A stretch of 64,000 bases of DNA, from contig JAPDRO010000015.1 of assembly GCA_030247885.1 (NCBI GenBank), positions 62,001-126,000 on the forward strand, given 5' to 3'. The position numbers were made by a program, and so were the translations under genes. The stretch comes from Taxawa tesnikishii (nom. ined.) (taxonomy: Eukaryota > Ascomycota > Dothideomycetes > Dothideales). This document shows positions 23,051 through 34,468 of the stretch, one piece after another. Positions within the stretch are counted from its first letter, which is position 1. Each line of letters begins with the position of its first letter. The notes under the pieces were generated by a model. That model saw only the letters and a program-made list of their open reading frames with translations. It was not told where the DNA came from and ran no database searches.

Positions 23051-24226
23051 TCATCTCATCAACTTTGCTCTCCAGTCCATTGGAGTTTCATCAACTTGGA
23101 TCAGCTGGTCAAGCACTGTTCGTCTCGTCAGCAATCCACCATCTTTCAAAACCATGCGAATACCCAGCTGACCTTTTGCACCTTGAGGCGTCTTGCAGTC
23201 CCTCATGTCCAGCTTCCAGTTCTTGTACTCTCCGACTCTGAGTCTTGCAAAACCCCTCCTGGAAAACGTGTTCGAAATCGCAAAGGCTAGGTTATCCCAA
23301 TAATTTCCCAATCTACTTCTCTTGCTCCTCCTTTCTGTCAGCCGCTTGTGCCATTCCTCAATTTCCGGTTCCTTGTATCGGTCGGAAAACACTTCGGCCA
23401 TTGGGACCTCGAACGCTCTAGAGGATCTGCCCGGGAAAAGCTTGATGGGAGTAAATCGCAGTGTTGGCCGCGCATGTGGAAGAATGCCTCCTGAGCCAGC
23501 TTTTGCAGGGACCGCAGTGATGTTCTGTATTGTCTTGGCAGGTGCCAGACCGAGCCAGAGTGCCAGAAGAAACCAGGCGGTAGCTTGAGCGTACCCAGAA
23601 CCCTCGACTACAGTACTGATCCAATCGTTACTCGGGCCCGTAAAGTTGGAGTATTGACTGAGGGTCCAGCTGGACAGGTACATTGAATAAGCTGCAGATA
23701 CATATGAGACGCCAACGAGGAGACCATGATTGGGCGCTTGGTAGATCAGAACGGGTTCGGGACTGGTTGCGAGCTTGTGTATTACAAGATTTGTAGGGTC
23801 AGTTGGGAGGATGAGCTGGTCGTTGGCAGACTGATGGCGCGATACATTGCCAGTGGATATTGGCGTGCTCGTCGAAGGGGAAGTAACTGGCCGAGATTGT
23901 ACTGGATTATGAGGCCCTTCTGTGTGTCTCTGCAACGAGGCCTCTGCGGGATTTGGTGGTGCAGTCGTGGAACGCAGGACCTTAGGTGTTTTCCGGGGTG
24001 GACTCGAGGGAGGTGGCTGGCCCCTTGTCGGTGTGGGATGCGGGCTCACAACTGCACTTTTGGGTTTCCTGATAGCGAGAAAAGGAGACGTGTGGAATGC
24101 GCGGAAAGCTGGTTGCGAGGACCTGACCGTCAGGGCGGCCTGCAAGGGAGAGCACTGTCGGAGGGCAGATGGTAGCTGTAGAAGCTGGATGTGGTAGGCT
24201 GTATGGCCCCGGGAGAAGAAGGCCAT
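23051..24226 (-). CDS. Predicted mitochondrial membrane protein, function unknown
   Basis: An uninterrupted 391-residue frame; the ATG at 24226 is the first true ATG. The N-terminus is Arg/Ser-rich without acidic residues (RAFHTSPFLAIRKPK near residue 45), as in mitochondrial presequences. A Pro/Ser/Thr-rich linker to about 140 follows. Two hydrophobic segments near 165-187 and 210-232 come next, separated by a polar loop. The first is preceded by PVLIYQAP, and the second ends in APAKTIQNITAVP. The C-terminus is basic and soluble. This layout recalls small families of fungal mitochondrial inner-membrane proteins, but I cannot name the family. The start is 275 bp from the divergent NNF1 start, so they probably share a promoter. 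Confidence 0.75.
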   Translation of the reverse strand: MAFFSRGHTAYHIQLLQLPSALRQCSPLQAALTVRSSQPAFRAFHTSPFLAIRKPKSAVVSPHPTPTRGQPPPSSPPRKTPKVLRSTTAPPNPAEASLQRHTEGPHNPVQSRPVTSPSTSTPISTGNVSRHQSANDQLILPTDPTNLVIHKLATSPEPVLIYQAPNHGLLVGVSYVSAAYSMYLSSWTLSQYSNFTGPSNDWISTVVEGSGYAQATAWFLLALWLGLAPAKTIQNITAVPAKAGSGGILPHARPTLRFTPIKLFPGRSSRAFEVPMAEVFSDRYKEPEIEEWHKRLTERRSKRSRLGNYWDNLAFAISNTFSRRGFARLRVGEYKNWKLDMRDCKTPQGAKGQLGIRMVLKDGGLLTRRTVLDQLIQVDETPMDWRAKLMR

Positions 24227-24501
24227 GGCCGCGGTACTGCCAATTGAAGACTCTGTCACCAGAGTCTCTCAGCGTCTCGTGCCGTAGGTGTATTTCGTAC
24301 CGGACAGCAATAGAGTAGAGCTCCAACGAAAGTCTGCAACTTTCACATGCGGCCCGAGCTTCCGCGCCTCGGCATGCACCTTCATGTTTACCGTTCGCAA
24401 ACAACAGACATACAGTTCGACACACTCGCTCAAACAACCCAGCAACCCATCTCTACCGTGACTTTCGACACGACAAGCACGCACAGCATATCTTCGCGAC
24501 A

Positions 24502-25320
24502 ATGCCGACTCCAGCATCGCGCTCACCCTCACCCGCCGCACCTCCCCGTAGCAGCAACACCGGGCCCACGCGCTGCAGCGCTCCAGAAACTCTACGCAGA
24601 CGCCGTGTCGCACACGATTAGAACATGCAGCTATGCGAACTTCGCGGCCTGTTTTCCAACTCCGGCGCAAAAGGCTGGAGCCGATCTACAGGTGCTTCAT
24701 AAAGAATTCACCGAGAGGCTGGAGGACCAGTGCAAGGTGTGTACTGCGTCGCGTACATTGTGCCATATATTGTGCACGTTTGGAGAGGGATTCTGGGGAG
24801 TCGCATTGTTGTCGCAGGGCTGACGGACATGAACAGCAACATTTTGACATTATCATGCAAGAGCGCAATGTTGTCGCGCACCTCAATGATCTGGACCGGC
24901 TGGTAGATGAGGCGAGGAAGAGAAAGGCAAAGGCGGAGCAGGAAGCGAGTGGAGGGCCCGTTGAAGCGCCTGTACCGTGCGTGCACCATCAACCCTTTGG
25001 CTCAAGGGACCTTGGGGGCTGACGTGATGTTCAGGCCGCATACGCTTCCAGCGTCATCACTCTATCTATCACACCTCACGCCGTCTCTCCAGGAACGCCA
25101 GACTGCGCTTACGACCAAATTGGAGAAGGTGCAAACAGAAAACGCAGATATCCTGGCCAACATCCTGAAGCAACGCCAGGAGGTTGAAGCCCTCGTAGCC
25201 GGGTTAGAGCATGTGGTCAGAGATCTCGATGCAAGTCTCGACGCTATGCCGGCGGACGACATGATGGCTCTCACGGAAGAAACAGTGGCGGTGGATGAGG
25301 AGATGAGGATGAATGGTTGA
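24502..25320 (+). CDS. nnf1: Kinetochore MIND-complex subunit Nnf1
   Basis: Nnf1 pairs with Mtw1/Mis12 in the MIND complex linking inner kinetochore to Ndc80. Exons 24502-24736, 24837-24976 and 25035-25320. Recognisable features are PGPRAAALQKLYADA and TCSYANFAACFPTPA near the start, the helical EFTERLEDQCK joined to QHFDIIMQERNVV, NDLDRLVDEARKR, and a final coiled coil from SLQERQTALTTKLEKV. The ATG at 24502 (MPTPASRSPSP) matches the expected start but is out of frame. Two extra C residues at 24532-24534 and 24544-24547 restore it and give 220 residues. An alternative is a frame open from 24347, which would add an unlikely N-terminal extension. Identity is firm; the start is less so. Confidence 0.85.
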
Positions 25321-26800
25321 GTGGTGTTTGACTTGCGATGCACCATTGACCGAAAAAAGAAAATAACAATGCATGACCGGGACAGTACGCCGACCAGCAG
25401 TCCCGATCGGCTCTACACGCTCGGGCCCGTATCACCCGATACGCGGCAACGGTAAGATAAGGTGAAGGGCGCGAGATGAGAAGGGCATGAGTGAAACGAG
25501 TGGCAGGTCGCAAGATGACAGCTGAGAAGCCGTGATCAAGCGCTGACATAGTGACCCAACGTGTTGAAGGTGTGGCAGATTCACAGTAAGGGACGTGAGA
25601 AAGCCACGGGAGGACGAGATGAAGCTTGTTGCGGCTGGAGGGTGTGATCCCAGCCGGTCAGGAAGATGGCAGACTACACCTGAATAGGCATCTTGGACAG
25701 AGGACTGCTTCTTTTTATTTTCGCCGTCTGAAGTGACTGTCTTGTGCTTGGACAACCCGTTCCGTTTCAGAGAAAGACACGGCCGTGACCGAATGACTCT
25801 CGACGGCACCCCGCTTAGCCTTCATCGTCTCGAGCGGAGAATTGCGCGGAGAACCATCCAGGCCCGACGTTGCGGCACGGTATCATGCAGCTAGCCGAAG
25901 GTCACCTCGCTTTCCCGCACGGTGTTACCACACTCCGCCAGTGGTCGCAGTGATTACATGTGTACCAAGCCGAGTCTAATCATCCCGTGGCTGGGGTCCA
26001 GGCGTTCCAAGACAACGGCGCACTCTGCAGATAAGTAGGCGAGTACGGGTGGTTGTGTGGTTGCGCGTAGCGTGATGCGACAAGACCGACTTGCTTGCTG
26101 TTCTTGTTCTTTAGCCTCGCCCTCGCTCGCTCCTCTTGTGTCCAGCATTACCACGATATCCACGACGATACAGCACACGTTCCTGGTATTCCAAGTTTTG
26201 CGACAAGATTTGGACCGGTCCTCTGGAGCCACGCGGTCCAGATCTTAGCTTTCCCCACAGCACGCGGCGATTCGGAGAGGCATAGACAGGTCGGGGTCCG
26301 TGTTAAACTGGTGACGGCAAAGCGACAAGAGAAAGCCGTGGGTCTGCCCACACAGAGTGACGAGACCAACCAGTGACGGCCTCAATTCCCACGTCTCTGC
26401 ACATCTTTCCTTGCCCATCTTCCTTCAGCAGCTGCCTGTCGCCAATAAGCAGCTTCATCCGGGTCATCTGCTCGGACGCTGTTGGAGTATCCGATAACGC
26501 CCTGCATCCGATCGTCTCTCGCCAACAGCTTGGCAGTGGAGTGACAAGACCATAGGAACATATTAACCACCACCACCACCACCACCACCCCATCGCCTCG
26601 TTTACTTTTGCGAAGGACTCTGGTTCAAGACTGCCGGGAGCTTCGAGGAGAAGAAACAGCAACGGAAACGAAACACACAAGAGTTCGAATCGTCGAAAAG
26701 GTCAGCGTTCGTGGGTCCCGCAGCGCAGAGGGTTTGGAGCCAGCCACGGCGGCTCGCCATCGCTATCGCAACTGCCTTCGCCATCGCCACCGCTATCACC
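25321..26800. other. Long intergenic region upstream of the PH-domain gene
   Basis: This 1.48 kb region separates the NNF1 end from the PH-domain gene start. Open frames in it are short and mutually overlapping. It contains the ACC repeat at 26566-26589 and a CGCCATCGC-rich leader before 26801. Nothing else is supported. Confidence 0.5.
26566..26589. repeat. (ACC)8 microsatellite
   Basis: Eight perfect ACC units about 210 bp upstream of the PH-domain gene start, probably in its promoter or 5' leader. Confidence 0.9.
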
Positions 26801-28467
26801 ATGTCCTTCACCGAGCTTTCCTCCAACACTACTACTACCACCATCACCACCACCACCACCACCAACAACGACAGGCCACAGTCGCGAACAAGTGCAACAA
26901 ACGCACCTGAAGAGCGTGGCAATGGAACATCGACTCCCGAGCGCCCGCAAGAGAGAAGGGCGACCAGCTACCACCACCCATTTCAGACAAAATGCTCGCC
27001 GTCCGACGATGCGCCCCCTCGTACGCTGCCGCATCTCGTCAATCCCGCTTCCCGGTATCGCGTCGCTACCTCGACAACGGCAATGAGATCTTGCCGAGAT
27101 ACACCTGCACCGTGGAGAAGGAAGGCGTCATGGCTATGTGCGTCGAGGCATTGTCTCCATTCAACTCACTTCCAGTGCAAACGTGGCGCGAGGTCTACGT
27201 CGTTCTCAGCGGCACCATGCTCAACATCCACAAGGTCAAGACAACGAGCGTTGGCAGGTTGAGTGTTGCCAGTGCGGGACGCTTGTTGCGCACATTCACC
27301 TTGCAGCACGCTGAAGTTGGTCTGGCCTCGGACGTCTTTTACAATATCCTGGAGCCGACCACCCGCCTCGCACACCTCATTCCGGCAGTAGCGCGTCGCA
27401 AGGCCTTTCAGAAGGATCCTGACCTCTTCCGCCTCGTGCGCCAATCCGTTCTGCGTCTGCGTCTAGAGGCTGAGCAATTTCTCCTCGCTGAGCAACGTGA
27501 GGAGACTATCTTCAATTGGATCAACCGCATCAGCGCCGGCATCGACATCTCGCTCGCCATCGACGAACGCAGTATCCCGCGTCAATGCACTGTACCGCGG
27601 CGCCGTCGTCGGCAAAACCGACCCAGTTTGAACGGCGACCTCAACGACCGCAGACTCATCGAGGAACAAGAACAAATCCTCCGTGACTTGTACCCAGCTT
27701 TCGCCTCCAACGAGAACGAGTCCGTCGCCACTACGCAACTAAGCAACGAACTCACGCAAACAACGACAAACGAACAACAGCAAGATGAAGAAATCGACAT
27801 CTCCGTTCTAGCCGAGGACAGCGGCGCCACCCTTACACAGACGACCAGCAACGCCCTCAACGACTCCTCTTTGACCACACTCCGCCCGACCGCAAGCCGG
27901 CAAACTACCTCCTCAACCCTCCTCTCCACCGTCAGCAGCGACAGCGATGCGACACTCGACTCAATGACCGCCACGGATTCCCTCATCGACCCAGCGACGG
28001 GCAAGTGGGCCTGGGCGCCATCTCACCCACGCACCCCGGCCCAGCAACTCCGGTACATCAAGCGTTGCATGCCAGTATTGTACGTCGACAGCCCGCGTGC
28101 CAGCAGCGTGCTGATGTGCGCCGGGAAACGCGTGCGCATCAACCCGCTCCTGGAGACGCTGGAGGAATGGACTCTCTCGCCGCCTTCGTATGCCGCGCAC
28201 GACTTCGCCGAGGCTCAGAGCCCGAGCAGGAGGCAGAGCGCGAGCGCGAGCGCGAGCGGTGATGAGATTGCTCCCGCCAGCCCGGCTGTCTCGACGACGG
28301 ACATACAGGCCATGACTTCTGCGGCGCTTGAGAAGACGACGAGCGGGTCTGGAACTGCGAAATCAGTGCCTGCTGTGGCTGGGCCGCAGACGGCGGGACG
28401 TAGGAAGAGAAACGAGCGCCTCACTGCTGTTGAGGCCGAGGCCGCGTTGCCGGTTTTCGGTTTCTGA
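26801..28467 (+). CDS. PH-domain protein
   Basis: About 555 residues. The N-terminus from MSFTELSSN is a Thr-rich low-complexity tract encoded by ACC/ACT repeats, followed by an NPASRY motif and then the conserved YLDNGNEILPRYTCTVEKEG that opens the PH-like domain (about residues 90-240, with WREVYVVLSGTMLNIHK and FNWINRISAGIDIS). A basic PRRRRRQ segment, a Ser/Thr-rich linker, a short conserved block (RYIKRCMPVLYVDSPRAS) and a disordered tail follow. The tail contains a GCGAGC repeat coding Ala-Ser pairs. One base appears to be missing near 27050-27062: the frame of NPASRY continues into the frame of RRYLDNG if one C is added, giving 1668 nt. The family is common in filamentous ascomycetes and, to my knowledge, uncharacterised; lipid binding is inferred only from the fold. 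Confidence 0.82.
28237..28258 (+). repeat. GCGAGC tandem repeat in the PH-protein tail
   Basis: Nearly perfect hexamer repeat coding alternating Ala-Ser. It is length-variable in principle and lies in a disordered part of the protein. Confidence 0.8.
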
Positions 28468-29238
28468 TGTGTTGGACCCCATCTTATACTCACGATCAAG
28501 AGGAACGAACCGATGTGTTCTCGAGCGCAATGGGGCGGATATTTCTCCTTTGTTGATGTTTGGCTCATAATGTGCTATGGTGCTTACGATGTTCTGTACG
28601 TCATGGGGATTTGGAAGTGCTCCACTCCCCGCAGTTGACTTTTCTACCGTTCTTTGGTATGGATATGAATGACCTTTTTTTCAATTCGTCTGGCGATGGG
28701 CTGTTGTTTTCGGGCTGAACGAAACCCACTACTCGTCATCACTCTCCTCTAAAACCTGCACGACCCCCTTGCATCTCCTGGTCGTATGATGTGTCGGAAA
28801 CGTCCAGAAGGAAGAACCTCTCCATCGCCCATGATTTCGCATTTAAATCCGATGTTTGCATCGATGATACTTTCGCCTGAGGCCCCTTTCCAGTTCGGGA
28901 CGTGTGAGGTACCGCTACGAAAATCGTACCAGACCCGCCTCAACTTCTCTCATGGTAGAACTACGCCTCACCGGCCCTTGCTTGCGTTGAGTATGCCCTA
29001 CGCCTGCCTCTCTCGCCTCCTTCGTGGTAGAGACGAGGTGTCAGCCTGTTTGGAGAAAGCAGAGGCAGCAGCGCAGCAGCTGAAAATATTCATTATAGAC
29101 CAGCACGATTCAGATCAGTTGGATGTGTTGTGGTCCAGCTGATCAGCAAGACAACATTCTGGGTTGTGAGTTAAGTGAAAACCCACTGTTTGGGTCTCAG
29201 TGACTTTTCTTGCAGCCTTCGTCGATCCTCAAAAATCC
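28468..29238. other. Convergent intergenic region
   Basis: 3' sequence of the PH-domain gene (plus) and of the minus-strand gene ending at 29239. A 118-codon open frame at 28786-29142 lacks domain or codon support. Confidence 0.5.
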
Positions 29239-30579
29239 TCAACTCCAACACAACGCCCACCCACCCTTCATGTCTTCAATACTGAAGAGCACACACAGTC
29301 CACCATCCTCTATCCCCGCATGGTCGTCCAATAGAAACACCTTGATCGAGCTAATCTTCTTCGGTCCCAGCAACGTCTTATGCCTGATCAGGAACCACGC
29401 CACACCCGCTCCATTCTCCGAGCCCAGAATCGCCTTCCCCTCGTTCGAACCGACATCGAAGTCAAAGCCCGGCCATGGCGCGAGCTGCTGTTGGCGGTTG
29501 CTCAGGGCGCGCGCGACGATCCCAGAGGTATCCGGGTTGATGATATTGGTACGGAAGATGTGCCTGATCTCCTTGACGTCTCCTCAGCGGCCCTGAGGGC
29601 TGGTTTGGAACTGCCATTCGAGGAACGCGACGTCGGCCCACGATTTTAGCGGGACGACTTTTGGCACCTCGACGCCCGTTTTGTCCGGGCTGTGGTTGTT
29701 GTAGGCGTAGATGGCACCGCCTTTGGCGTCGTACCCGTTGTGCATCTGTGCTTCCGTGGGCTTGGAGGGGTAAGCGTGGTAGCAGGAAAAGCGATACGAA
29801 AGATAGAACGAACGGAGAGAGTGAAGGATAATGAAACATCGGAACGTTGATCAAACTTGTTTTGGTTTACCTGATAGCGAGTGCCCTGCGGATAAGACTT
29901 GTCCGGGGTTGACTGCTTCTTGTGATCCCACTCGACCCAAGCGCAGTCACCAGCATCCGGTCGACCCTGCGGATAGACCGGGTTACCATTGAGACCCAGG
30001 GCATTGAGTGCCGTTTGGAGACCTATGAACGAGGCCGGAGGATTCTCCGCCGTCTCCTCTGGGTTCAGCGTGTTCCCTTGCGTTCTCACCCAACCGTAGT
30101 CTCGTAGCTGGTCCGTCGCCGTCCACGGACTGTCGGCTTTTGGTTAGGTGGTATCTGCGGCATTCTTCCGCTCTGGACAAGGCTATCTGTTGCTCCATCC
30201 TGGTCTGTCTGCAAGAGGCACAAAAGTCTCGACCCTTATTGACGGCGTTGTTCAAATCGCGGTCATTGGCGGGGGTGACGGCGCGCTTCGACACGTTGTT
30301 AAGGTGGGTTTCAGATGGGTTGTGGACTTCATCAACGTCGATCAGGCGCTCATCATGGGCTTGGATGTGCGAGGGTGCAGATGCCTTATACTTCCGGACA
30401 CCAAAGGCAAACGGCTTGTCGAAGGAGACGGCTTGCACGACAGAGGCTCGTCTTACGACGACCTTGGGACCAGAGAGCTTGGGGAATTTGGAGGAGGTGC
30501 CGATGCTGGCACAGATGTAGAGTGTAGCCAAAAGGCAGGCAATGAGGACCAGACGCAGCTGACGAGGCCGGAGAGCCAT
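29239..30579 (-). CDS. Conserved membrane-anchored protein of unknown function, broken in this sequence
   Basis: Two exons: 30579-29871 and 29745-29239 (intron 125 nt, GTAAAC...CACAG). The N-terminus has a signal-anchor (RLVLIACLLATLYICA) and a variable stem. Next come a conserved DRDLNNAVNKG, a Cys/Leu-rich stretch, SPWTATDQLRDYGW and WVEWDHKKQ. After the intron come YDAKGGAIYAYNN, WADVAFLEWQ, EGKAILGSENGAGVAWFLIRHK and SIEDMKGGW. I remember this order from uncharacterised fungal proteins but know no function. Two single bases seem to be missing (runs at 30233-30235 and 30138-30141), and an in-frame TGA lies at 29584-29586 between two well-conserved segments in the same frame. With two bases added the reading is 406 codons including that TGA. 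It may be an assembly fault, a recent pseudogene or an unrecognised small intron. Confidence 0.65.
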
Positions 30580-31373
30580 GCTTGAATCCTGGACTGGAGG
30601 CGCGAAATGTGGGCGTGCACGATGCTGTTAGCTCCCCTTCCTTCCGGGCGTTGGTGCGCAGGAGGCTGGCTGTCGTAGCTGCGGACCACTGTTTTGCGAG
30701 ATTTGAGTTTGGCATCGTGTTGGGAGTGGCCATATGACCAGCGTTGACTGCTATTGAATGTTCTTGCATGTGATCGTACCGGTTAAACGAGATCGGAATC
30801 CGCGACATCACTGGCGCCAGGTGGTCGTGAACAATGGGCGAGAGACGCTGAATTCACTTACCTATTAGCTCGTCGCACCGGTGAAGCATTTGCGTTGCGA
30901 CAGCCGGTTGAGACATTCATAATGGTACTCTGCCATTTGCAATTGCTGCATACTAGCCTTCACTGCCTGGAGCAACGTCATTGACCACAGGATAGATTCC
31001 ACCTCCTTTCACCAGTTTCCAGGAACAATTATTGTACCAGTACCCGTCAACGACATGTCTTTTGGTGACAGGGGACCGCGCGCTCCAGCAGAGGTGAGGA
31101 TACTGCCGGTGCTCCATTGAGTGGGTTCAGCTCGACTTGGCCTCCACAGGGATTCACCTCGCATTAACATACGACAACGTCAAGAAGGCTGTTGAACTAA
31201 CGTTCAATTCCCGCAATTGTCTCAACAGAAAGTGTGCACCATGAAACACCTTCCGATGCAAGGGGTATAAGACCTTCCCGAAGATACCCATGCGACGCCA
31301 AGCGTGCCCGAACCGGCTGAATGCAGATTGTATCTTCTTTCTCACAACTTCTTCTCAAGTGACACTTATAAGC
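30580..31373. other. Intergenic region between two minus-strand genes
   Basis: Promoter of the gene starting at 30579 and 3' region of the Hook-type gene. No element recognised. Confidence 0.45.
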
Positions 31374-33856
31374 TCATCTCCGATGATGCTGCTGCAAGGT
31401 ATCAGCTTCACACACCCTTCAAGCCTCCCATAGGACTCACCTGCACGCCAACCCCAGCAACAAGCGTCCTCTGCTTACCCAACCAGCTCTTGGGGCTTTC
31501 CTTCCTACGACCAACCATCACGGTGTTGCTCTGTATGCGGCTAGCCAGATCGTACCACGCGCTCGTCATGAGCTGGTTCTCGCGCTGCAGGTTCGTCATA
31601 TCCTGCATCTGGCTCTTCGAAAGGGTGGCAGGGTTCTGCGCCGCTTCGAGCTGCTTCTTGAGATCCTCGACAGCAGAGGCTTGCTCAGCTGCGCGTTTGT
31701 CGGCGGCAAGGCTCGCGAGCCGGCCACTCTCGATCCTGTTTGTCAGATCCGCTGCTGTGTCCATGAGGACGTCGGTTTCTGGGTCAGCGTCTCTGACTCC
31801 CTCGAGTTGGTGCACGACGAGCTTGTACTCATTGCTGCGGCGGATATCGTCAGATTCCTTCAGCAGGGTAGCCTGGCTAAGCAGTGCGTGACGGAGAAGG
31901 CTTCGTTGTTCCTCCAAGCTTGATTCTAGGCCTTCGCTGTGTTCGTGCAGTTCGCTGTAGCGGTCGACCAGAGCCTGGTATTCTGCGTTACCGTCGAGCG
32001 AGGCGATATTGTTGCCTGTCTCCTGCAAAGCTTTCCCGGCGGCCAAGAGCTTCTCTTTTGCCTTGGACAATTCGGTCGTGGTGCTGAAGCAGGTGTTTCG
32101 GAGTTCTGACAGTTCCACTTCGGTGGCCTGGAGTTTCTTTCTTTGTTCCAGGAAAGGTACGTTTTCTTCCGGTTCTCTCGAGGGTTCGCGAAGATCTTCA
32201 ACGGTGGTTTCGAGACCAAGTTTGTCCTGCAGCAAGTCCAGATATTCCGTTTCCAGCTTAGCATTGCGGGCGTTGAGCGCATCAAGCTTCTGCTGCAGTA
32301 AGGCGAATTCAGCTGAGGGGATGGTATCGAGAGATTTAGTCCTGTTTTTGTATCAGCCTTTGCACGAATGTGTCGAGCAAATTTGAGGAGTATAATACTT
32401 CTGCTCTTCCGCTTTGGCGTTCTCACTCGCGGCGATCTCATCCTCCAAACCTCCGGGAGTCTGTCCGTTTAGAGATGCGGTACCCATTTCCAAAGTCTGG
32501 ATCTTGTTTTCGAGTTCAGTGATGGTTTCGTGATCTCTGCTTTGTCTCTCCTTTGCAGCTTCCCACTTTTGTGCAAGGACCTTGTACTCATGCTCCAGGC
32601 GTTTCCTGCTTGTCTTTTGGTCGAAGATTTCTTGTTCGCCATTCGCAATCGTCTTCATGTTCTCTGCGTTCGCTTTTTGGAGTGTTGTACATTGCTCTTT
32701 GAGCTTGTCGAGTGACAGTAGCTGTTCATTTGCTACGCGCAGGTCTTCCTTAAGAGTCGCATTGGCCTTTTCCTGATCCTGGAGCGTCTGGATCTTCTTC
32801 TTGAGATTCTCATTCGCCCTGGTCTTCTGTAGTAGCTCGTCCCGCTCCGCCCGCAGAAACTGCAGGTCGTCCCTCAACTTCTGCTTGGCATCCGTATCTG
32901 CCATCTTCAAGCGTTCCATCTGCCTCTCGTGGGCCTGTACGGCTGACCTGGTGCTCTCGAGCTCCGTTTCCAGTTCCGCAATGTAATCCCTATCTCGGTC
33001 TGCCTTGCTCTGAAGTTGCTTCACGGAGTCGTTCTCTGCCTTGCGCCTGCCTTCCGTCTCCGCCTCGTATCGGAATGTCTCGAAAGCCTCCTGCAAGCTT
33101 TCCTTCTCTTTTCGCAATTCTTCTAGCTCAGTCGCTACCTTCGCGTTGGTGGATTCTAGCTGCTTAATTGTTTTGTAGGCCTGGATCAGCTTCTCCTCCT
33201 GCTCCAGCTCGGGGTCACGTTCAACAGAGGTCCTTCTTGTACTCGATGCCAACTCCGAGTCCGTCGAAACATCTATCTCGGAGTTTCCCTCTGTCTCGGT
33301 CTTCTTTCTTGCGTCTGCTATCTCCCTATCCGACTCTTCCATCTGTGACATGGCTGCTGCGATAGGCTTAGCGACTTCCGGTCCCAGGCCGACTAATATC
33401 CGGCCCATCCTTTGGTTCGAGGCAGGTGAATACATCGCCGTACGGAGAATAACCTTGAGAAGCTACGCGGTCGTTAGTCCCGATCCTGTTGATGAATGAT
33501 TCCACTGAGAGTTGTACCATGACTGTATCTTGTGGGCTTGCATCCGTCGCGATAGCCTTGAGGTCGGGCGTCATGTTTCTGGACGGCTCCTCCAAAGTGC
33601 CACACATATCTCGTACGTATGCGATGACCAGACGATTGATGTGCTTGAGGTTCTGCCATCGCGGTATCCAGTTGTCTGCTGCATCCGCCCGCGATTCGGG
33701 AAGGCTTTCTGTAAAGTAGTCCGGATCGATGTCGTGCAATATCTCCCATAGAACATGTCCATCCCTGAGATCGTCCCATGCGTTCACCGTCCTGGAAGTT
33801 TGAAACGCCTGGACCCATCGTAGGAGAGCTATCGTCAGCTCTGGCGGATCAACCAT
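31374..33856 (-). CDS. hookA: Hook-type dynein adaptor (HookA orthologue)
   Basis: Hook proteins link early endosomes (through FTS/FHIP) to dynein-dynactin; Aspergillus HookA is required for endosome transport. Exons 33856-33518, 33462-32399, 32341-31441 and 31391-31374 give 773 residues in one clean frame. Residues 1-165 form the N-terminal Hook domain (LLRWVQAFQ, DGHVLWEILHDIDPDYF, DNWIPRWQNLKHINRL), which in this family binds the dynein light intermediate chain. Continuous coiled coil follows from about 190 to 700 (long heptads rich in Glu/Lys/Leu). The last exon codes only six residues (QHHRR-type end after VGVQ). Introns have good donors and branch sites. The promoter is on the side facing the F-box locus. 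Confidence 0.9.
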
Positions 33857-34200
33857 TGGAAGTGCAGAGAGATTAGGACAGTCCGGGCGTGTTGATTGTC
33901 TATCTCTTCATAGGATTTGAAAGCGGGGTATTGATCAAGTCATCCTGATATGTCTATTCAACGGTATATCCAGGGGGAACTTTTGGTATTGGCCGGACAT
34001 AGAGAGATGCGCTCCGGCCGCAGGGAGACGTGACGATGATTGGTCTTGGCACTGCTTCCCGCCCACCCCTCCGCTCCTCTCTCCACTCCATTCTACTCTT
34101 CTACTATTCGTCCACAAACGGCTCGTCCGTAGCTTGCTGAGAAAGAACATCGTGTCGATTCTGAAGTTGACGTTGTACAGTTTATGTAGCTGCCTGTAAG
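33857..34200. promoter_or_regulatory. Upstream region of the Hook gene
   Basis: This 344 bp stretch lies between the Hook start (minus) and the F-box fragment (plus). It presumably holds the Hook promoter. No specific site was recognised. Confidence 0.4.
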
Positions 34201-34468
34201 ATGATTTCAATGACTCTGATCGATCTTCCTCCGAAACTACAATCCATGATAGTGGTATGGGTAAGGCCGCCTATGGATATCAATTGCCGATTTCAGTCTC
34301 CCCTGGATAACAAGGCCATCTGACCTCAAAAAACTTGTGCTTGGCCTGCAAACTCCTAAGGGCAGCAGCAACAACTCTACCCTACAACAGCTTCTTTCTC
34401 GACGTTGCCAGATATAGCGACGACTTTCCTAGTCACATTTTCCACAAAGGCATTCTCGTGCGGCGGTA
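34201..34468 (+). pseudogene. F-box-like gene fragment related to the next gene
   Basis: The ATG at 34201 opens a short F-box-like start (LIDLPPKLQSMIV). An intron-like stretch ending TTTCAG at 34296 follows. Then comes TRPSDLK followed, one frame over, by LCLACKLLRAAATTLPYNSFFL and a stop at 34466-34468. The block TRPSDLKN-LCLACK parallels TRPTDLKN-VCLASK of the gene at 35008, so it is a paralogous 5' end without the leucine-rich body. Here the run of six A at about 34329 looks one base too long, the opposite of the other frame breaks in this window. The region from 34469 to 35007 shows no continuation. Truncated copy is my best reading. Confidence 0.5.
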
